DNA of 64,000 bases from Ascarosepion bandense (Eukaryota > Mollusca > Cephalopoda > Sepiida > Sepiidae): the NCBI GenBank assembly GCA_037127315.1, contig JBBBDQ010000350.1, positions 438,501 through 502,500 of the forward strand, in the 5' to 3' direction. The translations under genes were made by a program, and so were the position numbers. Under the pieces are notes generated by a model, which saw only the letters and a program-made list of their open reading frames with translations, did not search any database and was not told the origin of the DNA. Of this stretch, positions 44,509-56,000 are shown one piece after another. How positions within the stretch are numbered: position 1 is the first letter of the stretch; every line of letters starts with the position of its first letter.

Positions 44509-44628
44509 AATAACTCGTTTAAAAACGAAAAATATTCAAAAGTTCTACAATAAAATTGTATAGAACACATTTTAATACAAATGTGTACTGGTCTAACCAT
44601 ATTAGGACCAGAAACTAAGTATTAAATA

Positions 44629-44636
<8 letters not shown>

Positions 44637-44668
<32 letters not shown>
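44637..44668. repeat. (TA)n microsatellite
   Basis: It forms the tail of the inverted SINE that follows. Confidence 0.9.
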
Positions 44669-44670
<2 letters not shown>

Positions 44671-44672
44671 GT

Positions 44673-44815
44673 CATCAACATGCAAACCTGTATCACAGAT
44701 CATTAGTGTGACTAGACATCCACTTGCTTCTGGCCGGTATCGAAACGCGACCGATTTAGTGTCAGTTCGAGTCGCTAATCTCTAAGCTATAGGCGCAGAG
44801 AAGAGAAATTTTAGC
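44673..44815 (-). mobile_element. Second tRNA-like SINE with decayed hammerhead
   Basis: On the minus strand: GCGCCTATAGCTTAGAGATT (A box), GTCGCGTTTCGATACCGG (B box), then CTAATGA, TCTGT-GAT-ACAGG hairpin and a (TA)n tail. Order and spacing match 35575-35746. The hammerhead core is lost (CTAATGA for CTGATGA, TTTG for GAAA), so it is old. Confidence 0.65.
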
Positions 44816-45380
44816 GAGTTATATATAAGCGGTGTATACACACGCCAGTCACCGAAAGAACTCAACTCAACTATTTGTTGAATAGTTATTCATAAATCGC
44901 AGAGTATATATATATATATATATATAATCAAGTACAACAGTTGGATGTTTTTATAAATCAAGAGGTAATAATATATATCATGGCTCTCTTATCACCGCTC
45001 CTCAGTCCAAATTCATACAACAATGAATAGTTTAAATTTATCCAGAAAAAGTCAAGTGAAACAGAAAAGGAAAAAAAATTTTAAAACTTTGAGAAAAGAG
45101 AAAGAAAAGGAGAGGAAATGAGTAAAGTTTAACTTAACGTATTTAATCTGAGCGTCACGCAGCGTCTTTGGCCTAGATTTTCAATAAACCTTCGTTAAGG
45201 AAAACAATAATATTGACTTGGGTTGCTCGTTGTCTATTTTTAGATGCATGATCTCAAAAAGGATATTAATAAGATTCAAAAACTCTAACAAGATGTGTAT
45301 TAATGCAGATAAATCTACAAACATAAAATCGAACACTCGGAATATCACAAACTCATCCTCAATAAAATCACCAGCACATA
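44816..45380. other. AT-rich intergenic sequence
   Basis: (TA)n at about 44906-44926. Otherwise unremarkable. Confidence 0.5.
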
Positions 45381-45385
45381 AAAAA

Positions 45386-45500
45386 GATACAGAGCAGGGT
45401 TTGGGAGAGAGGAAGAATTTTGGGAGCAACAAGGGACAGAGCCAAGTGAAAATCCATGATCGCCTACGTCCTGAAGTGACACGGCACACGAAGAAGAAAT
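45386..45500 (+). mobile_element. RTE-type LINE extreme 3' end
   Basis: AGCAACAAGGGACAGAGCCA, then ATCCATGATCGCCTACGTCC, CTGAAG and GAAGAAGAAA match the last 110 bp of the copy at 10172. Severely 5'-truncated. Confidence 0.7.
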
Positions 45501-45860
45501 TCGATATAACATTTTGCCGTTATTTTTAACGACACGGGCTCACTAGTATGGGAATAAAATTGAAGGGATTTTTGATTTTAAATTAATTTTATGTATATGT
45601 TCTCATATATGTCAAGTTTGAAAGATTATTAATAATTCGAAATATAAAGTAAATGTAAAATTTATTACCAAAAATATAATTTTATTTTTTTTTTAAGAAT
45701 GGGAAATTGAACTGATGTAACGTTGCTCAAGTTTATTTTAGAAGGTGCTAATTGAACAATGCAAGAGCTACCCATGCCGCCATTGAATTCACGTTTTGTA
45801 AATGGCAATTAGAAAAACATCCCAGAAGAGAGAAAGACGAAAATATTTGTTTGCTTGTTT
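45501..45860. other. Intergenic sequence
   Basis: Nothing recognised. Confidence 0.5.
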
Positions 45861-45862
45861 AC

Positions 45863-46160
45863 AGTCAGTCAGTTAAGTGCCATACGTGATAGATGCTTTG
45901 GGCAGAAGATTATCCCGCAGTAGGTTGCCATTGCTTTGTGCGGTAGACTGGTTGCCAGCCAAGGCTATAGAACCAAATCTGTCCTATTATTTAACCCATA
46001 ACTTGAGAGAGTAGACAGATTAATACCTTTCCCAAGGAGATTTGTGCGTAAGTGTATGCGAGGAATTCAACTGGAATTCGAACGCTGCTCCCCGATTTAT
46101 CCTTCCGAGTCGATTTTCACTGCACCACGACGCACATCCTTGCACCACAACGCACATCCT
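45863..46160 (-). mobile_element. tRNA-derived SINE (family A), head duplicated
   Basis: A full-length minus-strand copy lacking part of the CATGTCTC palindrome. The head terminus GGATGTGCGTYGTGGTGCA is present twice in tandem (inverse at about 46121-46160). Confidence 0.8.
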
Positions 46161-46199
46161 GGATCTGTACAACTGCAGAAAAAATTCAATAAAAGTATC

Positions 46200-46790
46200 T
46201 AACCCAAATCCTGCTCTGCCATCAATTTACTCAAGCTCATCAAGTATTTTACACGTTACTTTCCCCTGCCTCTTTCCCCGCCATCTGACCTGTGAGTATC
46301 AGATTTTCCAAGCCCTCCTTCCTCATTACAAGCCCCTTGAACTTTAGCTGTCTCTTCCAGATGTTAGGTCTTAGTTTCCTTTTCGTTTCTATTCTCTCCA
46401 AAATTTCATCATTGCTCGCATATTCGGTTCAGGGTTTTCTCATTATTCTTCAGTAAAACGACATTTCGTTTTCTTCAATTCTCTCTTTCATCTTTGAAGT
46501 GATTGGTGATTTTCTAAACGGAGCTTATATATAGCACAAGGCCGAAAGTATGGAGCACCCAGTGGCACTACTCAGTTGTAGTGAGACAAGATCGTTAACC
46601 ATGACACCACATCGAGGTACCCAATCTTTAAGGAGATTGTTCAGCATTCACTTCCATCTTGAAGAACAGACATCACATAACAATCCAGAATTATCTTCTT
46701 TGTTACCGGTGAAATTTTCCTGTCTCTCAATACTCTATTCAGCTTCTGGAATCCATCCTTTACCGTATCAGTTTCTGTCTAAGTTACCTT
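46200..46790 (-). mobile_element. RTE-type LINE fragment split by an insertion
   Basis: The inverse of the RT C-terminus occupies 46245-46505 and 46640-46790. The intervening about 130 bp (ACAAGGCCGAAAGTATGGAG ... ACACCACATCGAGGTACCCA) is foreign to the other RTE copies and resembles part of 11340-11410. It is an older copy, with many differences from those at 10172 and 51629. Confidence 0.65.
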
Positions 46791-47003
46791 AACTGATTGT
46801 TGCTGGTGTCGTTAGATTCTTTTTTCCAAAGTTTAATTCTGTACTTTGTGGAACCTCCGAAATAAAATTAAACTTGCTCATAATAACATTGTAAAAATTG
46901 TTTTGAAATTTCGCAAAGGATTTTTACCGAATCTATGATACGGGCCACCAGAATCTATGAAATGCCCCCTCTTTACTCAACTACATTTCACTGTTCATAA
47001 GGT

Positions 47004-47312
47004 CAGTCAGTTAAGTGCCATCAGTGATACACGCTTGGGCGATCATAATCTCGAAAGAGACATGACTGAATGGGCAGAATTTTATCCCGCAGTAGGTTGC
47101 CATTGCTTTCTGCAGTAGACTGGGTATCAGCCAAGGCTATAGAACCCAATCTGTTCTGTTATTTAACACATAACTGGAAGGAATAGACGGATTAATACAT
47201 TTCCCATGGGTATTTGCGCGTAAGTGAATGCAAGGAATTCAACTGGAATTCGAACTAGGCTCGCCGATTTTTCGTTCCGAGCCGATATCCACTACACCGC
47301 AACGCACATTAT
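47004..47312 (-). mobile_element. tRNA-derived SINE (family A), full length with target duplication
   Basis: The minus-strand head is AATGTGCGTTGCGGTGTAGT with a B-box-like GTTCGAATTCC; the body is complete. A 10-bp duplication TTCATAAGGT is at 46994-47003 and 47313-47322. Confidence 0.85.
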
Positions 47313-47322
47313 TTCATAAGGT

Positions 47323-48379
47323 AGTATTCATATAAAATACAAATTTTATTGTAAACTAATTAAGCAAAGTAATGGATGATATGCAACTTAGGTGAACAAT
47401 TCAACTAGAAAGATTGAAAATGAACACAGCGTAGAGGCATGTTAAAATAAACCATTCCGTCTTAAATAAACTAACAATATTTTGCAGCAAATTTTATCTC
47501 ACTTGAGAATTTTCTTGTTAAAGAGATGAATAATTTTAACCCATTTAACATTAGGAACACAAAATATCGAATAGTATACAGTGTTTTAACGAGACTTAAA
47601 TTGTAAAACAAATTTATAGATTTGAACGAAAGAAATGAACCCACAATTTCGTGAAAATTCGCAAAAACTTTTCACTCTTTAGTCAGTTGTTCTCAGTTTA
47701 ATTTGTAATGTGTATAATTGTAGGTTAAAAAAGCAAATAATGATAAAATCGACAAGATCACTAAGCACTGCTCGGGGCCCCCAATCAGGATTGGGCCTCT
47801 CAGTCATTGGGTTCAGGAGAAATACGCACCGGCTCTACCTAGAATGACAGCCACCCGCTCAGAGCGATAATCATAAAAACAAATATATCGAGCAGACGAA
47901 CATAAAAAAATCAGCTTAAACGAACTAACAATAAAATAAGTTAGTTTTTCTTTACGTGAAAATGTTCAATTTAATTGGCTTCCATTCAATCGAATGTAAT
48001 ACTTTCGTCACGATTTTCTGGAGGAGAAAATGTTTTACGTTCCAAACATACATTTGTTGAGGGATATGTTTAAGCACAAATTGGTGGGGATTAAAAGTAA
48101 GTAAAATGTTCAGCGTTGCCCTGAGATGATAGAAAAGAATCTTCTGTTTTTTTCCAATTAGAGTTATTATACGCTAAAGCAATCATGTACAATGCTAAAA
48201 GGAATGGTTTGGGTTCAATGCCTTCATAGTCATAGCTTGGCTTATAATATCTCTATCTAGTAATAACATAAAGTTTTAAATCATTGCAGAAATTCATTTC
48301 CGATTAGAAAATTAAAAACAAATCACAAAAACGTTTAATAGTCTCTATTGTTTTTAACAACATTCTACCATCGTTGTAT
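47323..48379. other. AT-rich intergenic sequence
   Basis: At about 47765-47870 there is a GC-richer patch (CACTGCTCGGGGCCCCCAAT) of unknown nature. Otherwise nothing. Confidence 0.5.
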
Positions 48380-48572
48380 GGTCCTGGCTATGACCGTAAA
48401 CTGCATCCGGCAGCAAGACCTCTGATTGGGAGGTTGTGAGGAGCATGGAACCACCTCTTAATTGCTGTTGTTACCAGATCCACCCTGACCCGGTGCGGTA
48501 GCACATGTTAGGGTCCCATCTATGGGAAAATAGTTAACCCCTAAACCGAAGTCAAAATGCTATGAAAATACG
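48380..48572 (+). repeat. Dispersed repeat B, copy 3
   Basis: TGTGAGGAGCATGGAACCAC, CTCTTAATTGCTGTTG and the terminal AATAGTTAACCCCTAAACCG match the copies at 13790 and 14360. Confidence 0.75.
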
Positions 48573-48873
48573 TTTTTGAAGAAAAAATGTTACCAACAAA
48601 AATACTTGAAGGAAAAAAAATACTACCAGCAATACATCTGAATCTCAACGAAACCCGTTTTACAAAGAAAGTATATTCTATTCATACAAATCTATTGTAA
48701 AAATCTCGTCCGCATTAAATGACTCATTGAGGTGTTGATATGCTATAAAACCAAACCAAACCATCCCATCCCATCGATATAAAAATCTGACGATATTTTC
48801 GTAGTGTCCTTTGTTGGAAGAACGTTGCGAGGCTGTTTTCAACTTACTTTATAGAGTCATTTTTTTCTTTTAA

Positions 48874-49095
48874 CCCTCTAGGGCCATTCGTATCATATTT
48901 GATACAGTATTTCCCTATAAGGAAACTTTTGGTATTTCCCTATAAGGAAACATTTGGTATTCATTGACTGAGCAGTCAGTACTGCTTTCATTTGAAATTT
49001 ATAAAATATTTCTCTTAAAAAATTTTTCAGGAAAATATTTCTTTCAAGGCTTGTTTTCATACTGTATCAAATATGATACGAATGGTCCTAGAGGG
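48874..49095. mobile_element. piggyBac-type MITE, second full copy
   Basis: 222 bp flanked by TTAA at 48870-48873 and 49096-49099. It has the same termini and internal TTTCCCTATAAGGAAAC duplication as the copy at 8953. The interior lies in the opposite orientation. Confidence 0.8.
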
Positions 49096-49099
49096 TTAA

Positions 49100-49440
49100 A
49101 TTATTCTTTTGAGATTGAAACAACTGTAAATCCGAAAAGAATTATGTGGGTGCTGAAGGGTTTCATCCCTGTAAAATTTCTTTTGTGCATGTGGTCTTGC
49201 TCTGTCGAGATGGAAAATGACATATTTTCGATCTGTAAAAATCGGCCATATTTATTTAATAGCTGAGTTGAGATTGGTGAGTAGATCGCAATACTTCTTT
49301 GCTGTTACTGTTTGGCTGGCTGGAAGAAATGAATTATCCCTCTGCAGTCCCATCAAATGAACAGTAGCATTTTTATTGGATGAAAGACTGTTTAAACCAC
49401 GCGTTCTGTATATTCGAAACTTTTTTCTAGCTGCGTTTTA
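49100..49440. other. Intergenic sequence
   Basis: No recognised element. Confidence 0.5.
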
Positions 49441-49655
49441 GTTGTGGCCTATTATAGCTAGGAAGAAAGACACGGAAACAAGAAGGTAGATTTAACCAGT
49501 GTATTAGAATAACAGTACATATATACAAATACGAGTGTTAGTAGTTAGCACATGGAAGTGTCCGTTCGAACTGTCCAGTTATACTGCGTCTCGACTGCCT
49601 CTTGACTGCCTTACGACTGCCTCACAACTGCCTCTTGACTTCTTTCGCGAAATGT
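49441..49655 (-). mobile_element. LTR fragment related to 9321-9932
   Basis: The inverse strand reads CTAACTACTAACACTCGTAT, then TAATACACTGG, CTTCTTGTTTCCGTGTCTTT and ends GGCCACAAC. It is collinear with the distal half of the LTR at 9321. The proximal part carries repeats of GACTGCCTC/ACAACTGCCT. Confidence 0.65.
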
Positions 49656-49814
49656 CTGTTTTTCTTTACATCTTATATTTATGATTGCCCTTGATGAGGG
49701 AGATATTTCAGAACTAAAAATAAGAATTGAATCTAAAACCAAATTTTCCATATAGGACTCACTCACTGACGAGTATTTAAAATTTACAGGCTCTTGAGTT
49801 TCTTGTTCTTTTTC

Positions 49815-50165
49815 AGCTACTTAAAATAAACAGATTGATAGTAGACAAGATGGGATAAATAGATTGAGAGTAGACAAGATGGGATAAATAGATTGAGAGT
49901 AGACAAGATGGGATACAAAGATTGATAATAGATAAGGTGGGATAAACAGATTTGTAGTAGACAAGATAAGATAAAAAGATTTGTAGTAGACAAGATGGGA
50001 TAAACATATTGATAGAGAAGATGAGATAAACATATTGATAATAGACACGATGAGATAAACATATTGATAGTAGACGAGATAAGAATGATAGTAGAAAAAA
50101 TCAGATAAACTGATTGATAATAGACAAGATGAGAGTATCATAATGATAGGAAACAAGATTGGATA
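49815..50165. repeat. Minisatellite, unit about 29 bp, about 12 imperfect copies
   Basis: The unit is GGGATAAATAGATTGAGAGT followed by AGACAAGAT. It decays to the right. Overlapping open frames on the minus strand (LSHLVYYQS-type) are repeat translations. Confidence 0.85.
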
Positions 50166-50870
50166 ATCGTATATACAAGGATGTGTTCTAATCAGTTAAA
50201 ATGTATGATTTTTTCTTAGCTCGAAATCCACGTCAAAGTGATTTGCAAGATAACTAAATCGATACATGTAGTTCTATAAAGATGAACTTAAAACTGAAAA
50301 TGGCACAATTTTTTTAACACAAAAGATGTATTTATTTAACCATTCGCTCTAAATTCTCAATTCAAAATTCAATTCAGAAAAACATCGATTAAAATTCATT
50401 AAAATATTTTAACTTCTTAAAAGCTAAAGATAAACTCTGATTGGCCAGAGTTAAAATATTAATCAGAATGCAAATAATTAATAATCCATAAAAGGTCACA
50501 GCGACATTTCCACAGACTTTTTGCCGACCTTTTAAGTAACTGAATCTTTATTATCTTTTGATCTTTGCCTCAAAGGGCAACAAACCTCTTACTGTTTGTT
50601 TTGATCTTCGTGTACAGTGAAAACTCTAACTTCGTGTGCGCTTCTATTATCAGTACGAAAAAATAATCTGGTTTTCTTGAGAGAAAACTATTAAGGAATT
50701 TAATATGTCGTTTTTTTTTTTAATTTGACTTAAATGTTTTTCACTTAACAAAGCAATGGGAAATATTTTAGACCTCATCGTAGTTGCCATAATGAAGAGA
50801 CAAAAGCAATGAGAGATTAACATCTAAATTTATGCAAACGAAATCAAAACTGGGAACAGGTGGTTTTCTC
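50166..50870. other. AT-rich intergenic sequence
   Basis: Nothing recognised. Confidence 0.5.
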
Positions 50871-50874
50871 TAGA

Positions 50875-51112
50875 GTTTGGTTTGGTTTGGTTTGGGTCAT
50901 TTAATGCCGACGAGATTTTTACAACAGATTTATATCACCCGGTTCACACTCCACCCACATCTATTGAACAGGTTAAGAGGCTCACCCCTTGTTCCCTGTT
51001 TAGGATGTGGTTTCCGGCTTTCTCTTTTCCAATCTTTTTACTATTACGTAGCCCCCTGCACATCAGTGGCATTACCGCCTTGCTCGGGGTGATACGATTA
51101 AAATAAAAAAAT
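50875..51112 (+). mobile_element. SINE-like element sharing the LINE 3' terminus
   Basis: It starts with GTTTGGTTTGGTTTGGTTTG, continues through GGTTCACACTCCACCCACAT (a possible weak B box) and GGCTCACCCCTTGTTCCCTG. It ends with the LINE-type terminus CACATCAGTGGCATTACCGC, CTCGGGGTGATACGATTAAA and a poly-A-like tail. The body differs from the LINE copies and only the last 60 bp are shared, as expected of a SINE mobilised by that LINE. This unit is the monomer of the 162-bp array at 4666. Confidence 0.6.
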
Positions 51113-51299
51113 AAAAAAGATTTGTATGAATAGAATATACTTTCTTTGTAAAGTCGGTTTCGTTGAGAGTCAGATGTATTGCTGGTAATATTTTTTTTTC
51201 ATTCACGTAGTTTTGGTGGGGACGTTTTTCCTTCAAAAACGTATTTTGGTTGGTAACATCTTTCCTTCAAAAACGTTTTGTTGGTAATATTTTTCACGA

Positions 51300-51512
51300 A
51301 GAAAAGTTTTGTTGGTAAATACTTTCATAGCATTTTGACCTCGGTTTGGGGTTAACTATTTACCCATAGCTAGGGCCCTTATAGGTGCTACCACTGCGGG
51401 TCAGGGTGGACCTGGGAACAACAGCAATTAAGAGGTGGTTCCATGCTCCTCACAACCTCCAAATCAGAGGCCTTGCTTCCTGATGCAGTTTATCGTCATA
51501 CCCAGGACCAAT
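51300..51512 (-). repeat. Dispersed repeat B, copy 4 (inverse)
   Basis: The inverse of the copies at 13790, 14360 and 48380. Read on the plus strand it shows VRVDLGTTAIKRWFHAPHN in one frame. Classification is unknown. Confidence 0.75.
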
Positions 51513-51628
51513 CTGCAGAGTAAGTCAATATTACATGCATAATGGCAAAGAACACTGGAAAAACAGTATAAGTACCGACAATGGGAGTTTTGTAATTTGC
51601 GGAAACAGACTGATAGTTTTTATTGGCC

Positions 51629-52105
51629 TGCTTCTTCTTCTTCTTCTTCTTCTATGTGCCTTGTCCCTTCAGGACGTAGGCGATCATGGATCTCCACGTC
51701 TCCCTATCCCTTGTGGCTCTTAGTATGTTTGCTCCTGTTGCTCCTGGCAACCCCCGTTCCGTCATCCACCTGATCAGACCCTGCAAATATGTTATCCGCT
51801 GCCTTCCTCTGTCTTTTCCTTCCATCTGTCCAGTCAGTATCAGGTTCTCCAGGCTCTCCTTCCTCATTGCATGTCCCAGGAACTTCAGTTGTCTCTTCCT
51901 GATGCTCAGCATCAATTTCCTCTTTGTTGCCACTCTCTCCAACACTTCGTCGTTGCTTGTATGCTCAGTCCACGATATCCGTAGCATCCTTCTGTAGAAC
52001 CACATTTCGGCCGCTTCCAGTTTTGTCCTCATTTTCGATGATATTGTCCAGCATTCACAGCCGTATTGAAGAACTTTGGCCACCTTATGTGAGTGATAGA
52101 TTTAT
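51629..52105 (-). mobile_element. RTE-type LINE 3' end, best-preserved copy
   Basis: An uninterrupted minus-strand frame of about 143 codons carries LQYGCECWTISSKMRTKLEA, AEMWFYRRMLRISWTEHTSN, SIRKRQLKFLGHAMRKESL and RDRETWRSMIAYVLK. It then runs into a GAA tail (CTTCTTCTTCTTCTTCTTCT on the plus strand, about 51630-51652). These are the distal motifs of RTE/BovB-type RTs. The frame is intact only because the copy is short; endonuclease and catalytic RT motifs are absent. Confidence 0.85.
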
Positions 52106-52114
52106 TGGTCACCT

Positions 52115-52417
52115 GATGTGCGTTGTGGTGCAGTGGATATCGACACGGAACGACAAATCGGGATGCCGAGTTCGAATTCCATTTGAATTCCTTGCATTCA
52201 CCTACACACAAATACTTTGGGAAAGATATTATACCGTCTCTTCCCTCCGGTTTTGGGTTAAATAATATAACAGATTGGGTTCTATTTTGATTGGCCACCA
52301 GTCTACTGCAGAAAGCAATGGCAACATACTGCTAGATAATCTTCTGCCCAGTCAGTCATGTCTCTTTCAAGACATGATCGCCCAAGTCATGTATCACGTA
52401 TGGCACTTAACTGACTG
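52115..52417 (+). mobile_element. tRNA-derived SINE (family A)
   Basis: GATGTGCGTTGTGGTGCAGT head with A box, B-box-like GTTCGAATTCC, body, and ATGGCACTTAACTGACTG end. It lies directly against the RTE fragment. Confidence 0.85.
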
Positions 52418-53010
52418 ATTGATTATATTTGATGAATTTTCTTTTACATGGCTAACTAGGCCGCCTCGTATGAAAGGTACTAAGACAATTTGATAGTATC
52501 GCTGACATTTAGTTTCTATGGCTCTCTGTTAGAGTAGCGCTAGATAATCCTTGTTGCAAACCCTTGATTATGTACATCTGTGTTTGTTCAATCCCGGTAG
52601 AGACAACGTCTGGTTTATATAGAAACTATACCATCCACGAGAACACATGGCCCGTGGATATAAGCGTTGGTTAGTTCGTGTCACTTGACCCAAATAGTAG
52701 TGTGTTCAATACCTGGTTACAGAAGTGATGAAAAAATAAGTTAGGAAGTTCAGTTAAAGAGAGATAATTACATGGCATCTGGAAGTGGTATTGCACGCCG
52801 AATGAGAATGATATACATCAATTATCAAAACAATTGGTTCGTTTCGAAATTCCTGAAGAAGGCCGAAACGTACAACGACCAAAACGTCGTAAACGAAGCC
52901 ATAAATATAAGGACAACAGGCCGAACTACTTCATGTTGGACGTATAACCATTTTTTTCTTATCTTTATCACAATGTTGCCGATTGATCTAAAAAAAATCT
53001 GGGCTAAAAG
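52418..53010. other. Intergenic sequence with PLE-like end
   Basis: About 52835-52900 (TTCCTGAAGAAGGCCGAAAC, GTACAACG, AAAACGTCGT) has the CTGAAGA/GGCC/GAAACG string typical of decayed PLE termini. Nothing else. Confidence 0.5.
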
Positions 53011-53013
53011 AAT

Positions 53014-56000
53014 AAACTACGTGATATAAATGTTATAAAAGATACTCTAAATCAAATAAACTAGGTGATACAAAAGATACTCTTAAATCAAATAAACTAG
53101 GTGATATAAAAAAAGATACTCTTAAATCAAATAAATTAGGTGATATAAAAGATACCTTAAATCAAATAAATCGACGTGATATAAAAGATACTCTTAAATC
53201 AAATAAACTAGGTGATAAAAGATACTCTTAAATCAACAACTAGGTGATAAAGATACCTTTAAATCAAATAAACTACGTGATATAAAAGATACTCTTAAAT
53301 CAAATAAACTACGTGATATAAAAGATACTCTAAATCAAATAAACTATGGATATAAAAGATACTCAAATCAAATAAACTACGTGATATAAAGATACTCTTA
53401 AATCAAATAACCACGTGATATAAAAGATACTCTTAAATCAAATAAACTACGTGGGATATAAAAGATACTCTTAAATCAAATAAACTACGTGATATAAAAG
53501 ATACTTCTTAAATCAAATAAACTACGTGATATAAAAGATACTTTAAATCAAATAAACTACGTGACATAAAAAAAGATACTAAATCAAATAAACTACGTGA
53601 TATAAAAGATATTTTAAATCAAATAAATTACGATATAAAAGATACTCAAATCAAATAACCATGTGATATAAACGATACTCTTAAATCAAACAAACTACGT
53701 ATATAAACGATACTCTTAAATCAAATAAACTACGTGATATAAACGATATTCTTAAATCAAATAAAACTTACGTGATATAAACGATACTCTTAAATCAAAT
53801 AAACTACGTGATATAAACGATACTTCTTTAAATCAAATAAACTACGTGATATAAACGATACTTTTAAATCAAATAAATTCATGTGATATAAACGATACTT
53901 CTTAAATCAAATAAACTACGATATAAACGATACTCTTAAATCAAACAACTACGACATAAACGATACCTAAATCAAATAAACTACGTGATATAAACGATAC
54001 TCTTAAATCAAATAAACTACGTGATATAAACGATACTCTTAAATCAAATAAACTACGTGATATAAACGATACTCTTAAATCAAATAAACTACGTGATATA
54101 AACGATACTCTTAAATCAAATAAAACTACGTGATATAAACGACATTTGAATCAAATAAACTACGTGACATAAACGATACTCTTAAATCAAATAAACTACG
54201 TGGGATATAAACGATACTCTTAAATCAAATAAACTACGTGGATATAAACGATACTCTTAAATCAAATAAACTACGTGATATAAACGATACTCTTAAATCA
54301 AATAAATTATGATATAAACGATACTCTTAAATCAAATAAACTACGTGATATAAACGATACTCTTAAATCAAATAAACTACGTGACATAAATGATACTTCA
54401 ATCAAATAAACTACGTGATATAAACGATACTCTTCAATCAAATAAATTACGTGATATAAACGACACTTAAATCAAATAAACTACGTGATATAAACGACAT
54501 TTCTTAAATCAACACATGTGTGATATAAACGATACTTCTTAAATCAAATAAACTACGTGATATAACGATACCTAAATCAAATAAACTACGTGATATAAAC
54601 GACACTTAAATCAAATAAACTACGTGATATAAACGATACTTCTAACCAAATAAACTACGGATATAAACGATACTCTTAAATCAAAAATAAACTGATGCGA
54701 CATAAACACATTTTTAAATTCAAACAATAAATTATGATAATTATCTAAAATCAAATAACCATGTGATATAAACGATACTCTTAAATCAAAGCAACTACGT
54801 GATATAAATGATACTCTTAAATCAAATAAACTACGTGATATAAACGATACTCTTAAATCAAATAAATTACGTGATATAAACGATACTTAAATCAAATAAA
54901 CCATGATATAAACGATACTCTTAAATCAAATAAACTACGTGATATAAACGATACTTTTAAATCCAATAAAACTACGTGATATAAACGATACTCTTAAATC
55001 AAATAAACTACGTGACATAAACGATACTCTTAAATCAAATAAATTATGTGATACAAACGATACTCTTAAATCAAATAAACTACGTGATATAAACGACATT
55101 TTTAAATCAAACAAACTACGTGACATAAACGATACTCTTAAATCAAATAAACTATGTGACATAAACGATACTCTTAAACCAAATAAACTACGTGATATAA
55201 ACGATACTCTTAAATCAAATAAATCACGTGATATAAACGACACTAAATCAAATAAACTACGTGATATAAACGATACTCTTAAATCAAATAAACTACGTGA
55301 CATAAACGATACTCTTAAATCAAATAAACCACGTGACATAAACGATACTCTTAAATCAAATAAACTACGGATATAAACGACATTTCTTAAATCAAATAAA
55401 CTACGTGATATAAATGATACTTCTAAATCAACAAACTACGTGATATAAACGATACTCTTAAATCAAATAAACTACGTGATATAAATGATACTCTTAAATC
55501 AAATAAACTACGTGATATAAACGATACTCTTAAATCAAATAAACTACGTGATACAAACGATACCTAAATCAAATAAATTACGATATAAACGATACTTCTA
55601 AATCAAATAAACTATGCGATATAAACGATACTCTTAAATCAAATAAACTACGTGATATAAACGATAATTTTAAATCAAATAAACTATATGATATAAACGA
55701 TAATTTTTTTAAATCAAATAAACTACGTGATATAAACGATACTCTTAAATCAAATAAACTACGTGATATAAACGATACTCTTAAATCAAATAAACTACGT
55801 GATATAAACGATACTTCTTAAATCAAATAACCATGGATATAAACGATACTCTTAAATCAAATAAACTACGTGATATAAATGATACTCTTAAATCAAATAA
55901 ACTACGTGATATAAACGAGATACTTCTGAATCAAATAAATCACGTGATATAAACGATACTAAATCAAATAAACTACGTGATATAAACGATACTTAAATCA

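Larger units (their letters stand above)
44371..44525. mobile_element. Foldback with hammerhead folds in both arms
   Basis: The arms 44371-44437 and 44458-44525 are nearly perfect inverted copies around a 20-bp AT loop, preceded by a TA run. Each arm, read toward its own outer end, carries a complete hammerhead-like fold (minus strand left, plus strand right). The family is unrelated in sequence to the foldbacks at 16236, 28425 and 63317. No coding. The outer terminus is TTTTTAAACGAGTTATTTCG. Confidence 0.75.

Noticed and set aside
49813..50156. Overlapping minus-strand frames with repeated SHLVYYQSIY
   Set aside because: Translation of the 29-bp minisatellite in three frames.
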